DNA of 50,167 nucleotides, taken from assembly GCA_016200085.1 (NCBI GenBank), contig JACQFL010000039.1:1-50167 (forward strand), in the 5' to 3' direction. Positions 44,409-50,167 of the stretch are shown here, piece by piece. Under the pieces are notes generated by a model. That model was not told where the DNA came from. It did not search any database and saw only the letters and a list, made by a program, of their open reading frames with translations. The position numbers were made by a program, and so were the translations under genes. Source of the stretch: Candidatus Rokuibacteriota bacterium. Its GTDB lineage: Bacteria; Methylomirabilota; Methylomirabilia; Rokubacteriales; CSP1-6. Within the stretch, counting starts at the first letter, position 1. Each line of letters opens with the position of its first letter.

Positions 44409-44975
44409 ATGGTTGGCTTGGGGTCGAAGACTACCGTGGTCGCACTCGTGCTGGTCCTGGGCCTCGCCGTCCCGGCGCGGGCCGACCTCACCATCAGCGA
44501 GCTCGACGTATTTCTCAACGACCACGAGGTCACCGTCCACATCGTGGCCCTGGGCTCGGTGCCGCCCTCGTTCTACGAGGGGATCCAGAGTGGCCTGCCC
44601 TCCCACGTCCGGTTCACGGTCGAGCTCTGGCAGTACAGCCGCTACTGGCGTGATCGGCTGATCACCTCCAAGGTCGTGGAGCGCCATCTCACCTACAACG
44701 TCGTGAGCAAGGAGTACAAGGTCACCTTCCTGCACGGCGACACCCGCGACGTCTACACCACGCGGGACCTGCGCGACGCCCAGCGCGTGCTCGCGGAGGT
44801 GCGCAGCGTGAAGCTGGTGTCCGCCTCCTCCCTCGACCCCAACGACGTCATCTACGTCCGGGTGCGGGCGGAGGCGGCGCTCTCCGGCGAGAACACCTTC
44901 GTCACGCGGATGGCCGGGACGGCCGAGCAGACGGCGCGCCAGTCCGACTACCGCACGATCATGAGAATCCAGTAA
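44409..44975 (+). CDS. DUF4390 protein, secreted
   Basis: 188-aa protein of the DUF4390 family, of unknown function, commonly found upstream of NtrY-like kinases. A signal peptide (residues 1-25, TVVALVLVLGLAVPARA) precedes a beta-rich domain with FLNDHEVTVHIVALGSVPPSFYEGIQSGLPSHVRFTVELW and VVERHLTYNVVSKEYKV. It shares one base (TAATG) with the kinase gene, so it is probably co-translated and may sense a periplasmic signal for it; the last point is inference. Confidence 0.83.
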   Translation: MVGLGSKTTVVALVLVLGLAVPARADLTISELDVFLNDHEVTVHIVALGSVPPSFYEGIQSGLPSHVRFTVELWQYSRYWRDRLITSKVVERHLTYNVVSKEYKVTFLHGDTRDVYTTRDLRDAQRVLAEVRSVKLVSASSLDPNDVIYVRVRAEAALSGENTFVTRMAGTAEQTARQSDYRTIMRIQ

Positions 44976-47197
44976 TGCCGCTGCTGAGCGAGCAGAGCCG
45001 CCGCAAACGCAACCTCATCGTCATCAGCGGGCTCCTGCTCGTGGCCGTGCTCTTCACGGTCTTCAATCTCGAGATGCGGGCGCCGGAGCTGCCCGTCGCC
45101 TCGAACCTCGTCGTCCTGGCCCTGATCAACGTCAACCTCATCGTCCTGGCCCTGCTGGTCCTGCTCCTGCTGCGCAACCTGATCAAGCTGTGGGGCGAGC
45201 GACGGCAGGGTCTGATCGGCGCGAAGTTCAAGACCAAGCTCGTGTTCGCGTTCCTGTCGCTGGCCCTCGTGCCCGCGGCCCTCATCTTCGTCGTCGCCTC
45301 GAACTTCATCAGCAAGTCCATCGAGGGCTGGTTCAAGCCCCAGGTCGAGCGTCCGCTGGACCAGGCCCTCGCCGTGGCGTCGACGTACTACCACAACCTC
45401 GAGGGGACGGCCCTTCGCCACGCCACCCACATCGGGCGCGTGGTGGACCGGGAGGGGCTCCTCACCGAGGACCGGCGCGAGGCGCTCGCCTCGTACCTGG
45501 TCGAGCAGCAGGACCAGCTCGGGGTCAGCACCATCACGGTCTACAACGGCCGCCGCCAGGAGCTCGTGCGCGTCAAGGACCCGGGCCTGTCGGAGCTGCC
45601 GACCGGCGAGGTCAACGAGAACCAGCTGAAGCGGGGCCTCGGAGGGCAGGAGATCACCACCGTCCGCGAGCTGAGCTCGGGCGACCTCATCGAGGCGGTG
45701 GCGCCGATCTGGTCGCGCGCGCCGGCGCGTCAGGTGGTGGGCGCGGTGGTGGTGGGGTTGCACGTCTCCGAGCGGCTGGAGGCGAAGATCCGCGGGATCT
45801 CGCAGTCATTCCAGGACTACAAGCAGCTCAAGCTGCTCAAGACGCCGATCAAGACCATCTACACGCAGCTCTTCCTCTTGATGACCCTCATCATCGTCTT
45901 CTCCTTCACCTGGTTCGGCTTCTACCTCGCGCGCGGCATCACGGGGCCCATCGAGCAGCTCGCCGAGGGCACGCGGGAGGTCGCGGCGGGCAACCTGCGC
46001 TACAAGGTCAAGGCGCGCGCCGACGACGAGATCGGCGCCCTCGTCGACTCCTTCAATCACATGACCGACGACCTGCTCCAGTCCAAGCAGCGGCTGGAGG
46101 AGGCGTACCTCGACCTGCAGGACAAGCACACGGAGCTCGAGGACCGCCGGCGCTACACCGAGACCGTGCTGGAGGCCATCACCACCGGCGTGGTGTCCAT
46201 CGATCCCGCAGGGCGGCTGACCACCATCAACCGCGCGGGCGCCCGGATGTTCGGGCTCAACGCGGCGCAGAGCGTCGGTCACGCCCTCGACGAGGTGTTC
46301 CTGGGCTCGGAGGTCGGCGAGGTGCTCGCGCTGGTCCACCGCTGCCGCCGCACGCGCGCGGGCAGCGTCGAGCAGGAGCTCCACCTCCGGCGCAACGGCA
46401 GCCGCCTGTCGCTGCTCGCCTCGGCCACCGCGCTCCGCGGCCCCGACGGCGAGTACGCCGGCGCGGTGATCGTCTTCGACGACCTCACCGAGCTCCTGCG
46501 CGCCCAGCGTCTGGCCGCCTGGCGCGAGGTCGCCCAGCGCATCGCCCACGAGATCAAGAACCCCCTGACCCCGATCCAGCTCTCGGCCCAGCGCCTGCGG
46601 CGCCGGCTCACGCGCACGTCCGGCCAGGACCAGGAGCTGGTCACGGAGTGCACGGAGACGATCATCCAGGAGGTCGACGGACTCAAGCGGCTGGTCGACG
46701 AGTTCTCCCGGTTCGCCCGCATGCCCGCGCTCGCGCCGCGGCCGACGGACGTCCGCCCGCTCGTCGAGTCGGTGGCGACGCTCTACCGCGAGTCGCACCC
46801 GGCGCTCGCGCTCGCCACCCACTACGGCGACGACGTGCCGCTCGTCGAGGTGGACCCCGACCAGTTCAAGCGCGCGGTGCTCAACCTCGTCGACAACGCG
46901 GTCGCCGCCGTGGGCGGCGCCGGTGACGTCGACGTCGAGGTCGCGACCGCGGAGCCCGCCCGCGTCCGCGTCGTGGTCAGCGACACCGGCCCCGGCATCA
47001 CCGCCGAGAACAAGGAGCGCCTCTTCCAGCCGTACTTCTCGACCAAGACCGCCGGCATGGGTCTCGGCCTGCCGATCGTCCACGAGATCGTGACCGAGCA
47101 CGGCGGCACGATCCGGGTGGAGGACAACGTCCCGCGTGGCACGCGTTTCATCATGGAGTTGCCCGTTTCGCGAGCGACCGCGCCGGTCGAGGCGTGA
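44975..47197 (+). CDS. ntrY: Sensor histidine kinase, NtrY-like
   Basis: 740-aa membrane kinase. Membrane helices lie near 13-32, 41-64, 88-110 and 297-318, with a large extracytoplasmic domain between the last two; a HAMP domain follows (ARGITGPIEQLAEGTREVAAGNLRYKVKARADDEIG), then a PAS domain (VLEAITTGVVSIDPAGRLTTINRAG) and HisKA with the phosphorylated His525 in AHEIKNPLTPIQLSAQRLRRR. HATPase motifs include LNLVDNAVAAV and VSDTGPGITAENKERLFQPYFSTK. The partner NtrX-like regulator is 272 bases downstream, separated by inverted-repeat copy B. Confidence 0.93.
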   Translation: MPLLSEQSRRKRNLIVISGLLLVAVLFTVFNLEMRAPELPVASNLVVLALINVNLIVLALLVLLLLRNLIKLWGERRQGLIGAKFKTKLVFAFLSLALVPAALIFVVASNFISKSIEGWFKPQVERPLDQALAVASTYYHNLEGTALRHATHIGRVVDREGLLTEDRREALASYLVEQQDQLGVSTITVYNGRRQELVRVKDPGLSELPTGEVNENQLKRGLGGQEITTVRELSSGDLIEAVAPIWSRAPARQVVGAVVVGLHVSERLEAKIRGISQSFQDYKQLKLLKTPIKTIYTQLFLLMTLIIVFSFTWFGFYLARGITGPIEQLAEGTREVAAGNLRYKVKARADDEIGALVDSFNHMTDDLLQSKQRLEEAYLDLQDKHTELEDRRRYTETVLEAITTGVVSIDPAGRLTTINRAGARMFGLNAAQSVGHALDEVFLGSEVGEVLALVHRCRRTRAGSVEQELHLRRNGSRLSLLASATALRGPDGEYAGAVIVFDDLTELLRAQRLAAWREVAQRIAHEIKNPLTPIQLSAQRLRRRLTRTSGQDQELVTECTETIIQEVDGLKRLVDEFSRFARMPALAPRPTDVRPLVESVATLYRESHPALALATHYGDDVPLVEVDPDQFKRAVLNLVDNAVAAVGGAGDVDVEVATAEPARVRVVVSDTGPGITAENKERLFQPYFSTKTAGMGLGLPIVHEIVTEHGGTIRVEDNVPRGTRFIMELPVSRATAPVEA

Positions 47198-47208
47198 TGG
47201 CGACGTCA

Positions 47209-47363
47209 CGGCAGGGGGTGGGGGGAGGGGGGCCGGGGGTCGGAAAGCCGACTGACTGTGGTCTCGGGAGCGTGTGTCCGCGCGCCGCGTTGCGCGCTCG
47301 CCGATCTCAACCCCTACCCAACGGCTTTCCGACCCCCGGCCCCCCTCCCCCCACCCCCTGCCG
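47209..47363 (+). repeat. Intergenic inverted-repeat element, copy B
   Basis: Perfect 42-base arms (47209-47250 and 47322-47363): the left is nearly all G with short breaks, the right its exact complement. The 71-base loop begins ACTGACTG (47251-47258) directly after GCCG of the left arm, as in copy A, and contains GCGTTGCGCGCT (47287-47298). The arm sequence is different from copy A for most of its length, while pairing is perfect. It sits between ntrY and ntrX on the same strand. Bases 47364-47469 show nothing else recognisable. Confidence 0.85.
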
Positions 47364-47469
47364 CCGCGAGGTTCGTCATCTCGTCTCGAACGACGTGATG
47401 ACGGCGACAAAGGCCGCGCCCCGAGACGCGGGGCACACGGCTTCGGCGGCCATCGGGAGCGACTGACCG

Positions 47470-48831
<1,362 letters not shown>

Positions 48832-48847
48832 CCGGCGGCGAGGGGTG

Positions 48848-50065
48848 ATGCGCCGCCCGCTCGCCCGTGTCCTGCTCGCCGCGCTCCTCGCCGTCGCCGC
48901 CCTGGCGCGTCTCGGACCGGCGCAGGCCGACCGCGGCGGCGGCCGGCGTGAGGGCTCGCTCGGCGGGGTCGCCTACTCGCTCGCGCGGCCGCCCGACTGG
49001 AACGGCACGCTGGTGATGTGGGCCCACGGCTACGGCTCGAACCGACCGCAGCCGCCGCTGGCGAGCCATCTCGAGGGGCACGGCTACGCCTGGGCGGGCT
49101 CGCTGTTCCGCAGCATCGACTACCGGCCGGACTGGTTCATCGAGGACACGCTCGCGCTGCGCGAGCTCTTCATCCGCGAGGTCGGCGCCCCGCGCCGCAC
49201 CATCATCTACGGGCAGTCGATGGGCGGGCACATCGCGATCGCGTCGCTCGAGCTGCACCCGGAGATCTACCACGGCGCGCTGATCGAGTGCGGCAACGTC
49301 ACCGGCATCGGCGAGGCGGACTTCCTCTACGCCTATCGCGCCGCCGCGGACTACTTCTCGGGACTCGGCCTGCTCGACATCGAGGACAAGACCACCTTCT
49401 GGCGCGCCGTCAACGAGCGCTGGCTGCCCGCCATGGGCACCCCCGGGCGCTACACCGTGAAGGGCCGGCGGTTCGACAGCGTCGTGAAGTACCTGACAGG
49501 CGGGGAGCTGCCGCTGAGGCTCCAGGGCCTCGAGCCGCGCTATCTCAAGAACCTCGGCGTCACGCCGAGCCACGCGGCTTCGCGGATGCCGATGGAGCGC
49601 GCGGGCAGCACGCTGCACGTCCGCTATCGCATCGACCGCGGGCTCGGCGTCGACGAGGCGGAGCTGAACGCGAAGATCCGCCGCCGCGCGCCGATCGCCG
49701 GCGCCCGCTCGCGGGACGCGGATCCCGTCTTCGCGGACTTCACGGGCCGCATCCGGGTGCCCGTGCTGACACTGCACGAGACGGGCGACGGCTGGGTGCC
49801 GTTCAGCCTCGAGCAGGATCTCCGGCGCAAGACGCTCGCCGCCGGCACCGCCCACCTGCTCGTCCAGCGCGCGCACCGCTGGCCCGGACACTGCGCCTTC
49901 GATCAGGAGGTCCGCGAGCAGGCCTTCGACGACCTCGTGCGCTGGATGGACACCGGCGTGCGGCCCGACGGCGACGACGTGCTCGCCGCCGATCGGTCGA
50001 CCCTCGGCCTGCGCTGGACCCCCACCCTCCACGTCGACGACCCCGCCCGCCGCCGCACCCGGTGA
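48848..50065 (+). CDS. Secreted alpha/beta hydrolase
   Basis: 405-aa alpha/beta-fold hydrolase with a signal peptide (residues 1-27, ending GPAQA). The fold is indicated by LVMWAHGYGSN (oxyanion-loop area), the nucleophile elbow GQSMGG with Ser124, and a late Asp/His region around LTLHETGDGWVPFSLEQD and RAHRWPGHCAF. The substrate is unknown; an esterase or peptidase role is possible. ATG 48848 is chosen because it begins the signal peptide; GTG 48845 is an in-frame alternative. It lies 16 bases after the regulator stop and may be co-transcribed with it. Confidence 0.82.
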   Translation: MRRPLARVLLAALLAVAALARLGPAQADRGGGRREGSLGGVAYSLARPPDWNGTLVMWAHGYGSNRPQPPLASHLEGHGYAWAGSLFRSIDYRPDWFIEDTLALRELFIREVGAPRRTIIYGQSMGGHIAIASLELHPEIYHGALIECGNVTGIGEADFLYAYRAAADYFSGLGLLDIEDKTTFWRAVNERWLPAMGTPGRYTVKGRRFDSVVKYLTGGELPLRLQGLEPRYLKNLGVTPSHAASRMPMERAGSTLHVRYRIDRGLGVDEAELNAKIRRRAPIAGARSRDADPVFADFTGRIRVPVLTLHETGDGWVPFSLEQDLRRKTLAAGTAHLLVQRAHRWPGHCAFDQEVREQAFDDLVRWMDTGVRPDGDDVLAADRSTLGLRWTPTLHVDDPARRRTR

Positions 50066-50127
50066 GATCCGGGATGGCCCACGAGCGAAGGGGCCAGCCC
50101 GGATCACTCATGACGCGTCGACGGTGG

Positions 50128-50167
50128 TCGAACGGGCGGGCCGGGGCCGGCGGGGGTGCCGGAAGCC
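50128..50167 (+). repeat. Probable left arm of a third inverted-repeat element, truncated by window end
   Basis: After the hydrolase stop, a G-rich run ends with GGGGGTGCCGGAAGCC at the window edge. This resembles the left arms of copies A and B, which end ...GTCGGAAAGCCG (B) just before ACTGACTG. The loop and right arm would lie outside, so this is a prediction. Confidence 0.4.

Overview
This is a GC-rich bacterial window (by eye well above 65% GC; not computed). lpxC points to an outer membrane with lipid A. A caa3-type oxidase, acyl-CoA dehydrogenases, peptide and branched-chain amino acid importers and an extradiol dioxygenase indicate an aerobic heterotroph. The mix suits a soil or subsurface lineage such as Candidatus Rokubacteria/Methylomirabilota; that placement is inference from gene content, not phylogeny.

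Layout. 1-7310 is accessory DNA: the tail of a type I restriction specificity gene with hsdM, a divergent gamma-glutamyltransferase / gamma-Glu-GABA hydrolase pair, an uncharacterised small protein, a GNAT/CHAT relic broken by a frameshift, and a 629-residue protein made of eight zinc-ribbon (DUF4379-like) repeats. 7331-13053 holds a metallo-beta-lactamase-fold hydrolase, then a peptide importer (two permeases and a Tat-exported binding protein, no ATPases) ending in a D-glutamate cyclase-like gene. 13050-18458 (minus strand) is a livKHMGF-type operon with an extra NMT1-like binding protein. 18542-23621 (minus) carries a LigB-type dioxygenase, a decayed thioesterase, a GNAT, a Nudix hydrolase and two paired acyl-CoA dehydrogenases.

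From 23721 to the end everything is on the plus strand: an M20 carbamoylase, the oxidase cluster ctaC / ctaD-E fusion / ctaF / ctaG, a nucleotide-sugar operon (ugd, uxs, galE-like, Trm112-like, nucleotidyltransferase), then housekeeping genes lepA, lepB, hemW, a small membrane protein, hrcA, grpE, dnaJ, prmA, rsmE, archease, lpxC, a DUF4390 gene, an NtrY/NtrX-like two-component pair and a secreted alpha/beta hydrolase.

Most notable: (1) an intergenic inverted-repeat element present twice and probably a third time, cut by the window end, with arms that differ between copies yet pair perfectly within each copy, and loops of 69-71 nt sharing two motifs; (2) TGCTAnnnT-like -10 boxes placed so that transcripts would start at or a few bases before the start codon; (3) genes whose expected start has only CTG or ACG, twice inside a CTGA stop/start overlap; (4) short ORFs bridging neighbouring genes; (5) the eight-repeat zinc-ribbon protein beside a defence-type relic. 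No tRNA, rRNA, CRISPR array or transposase gene was seen.
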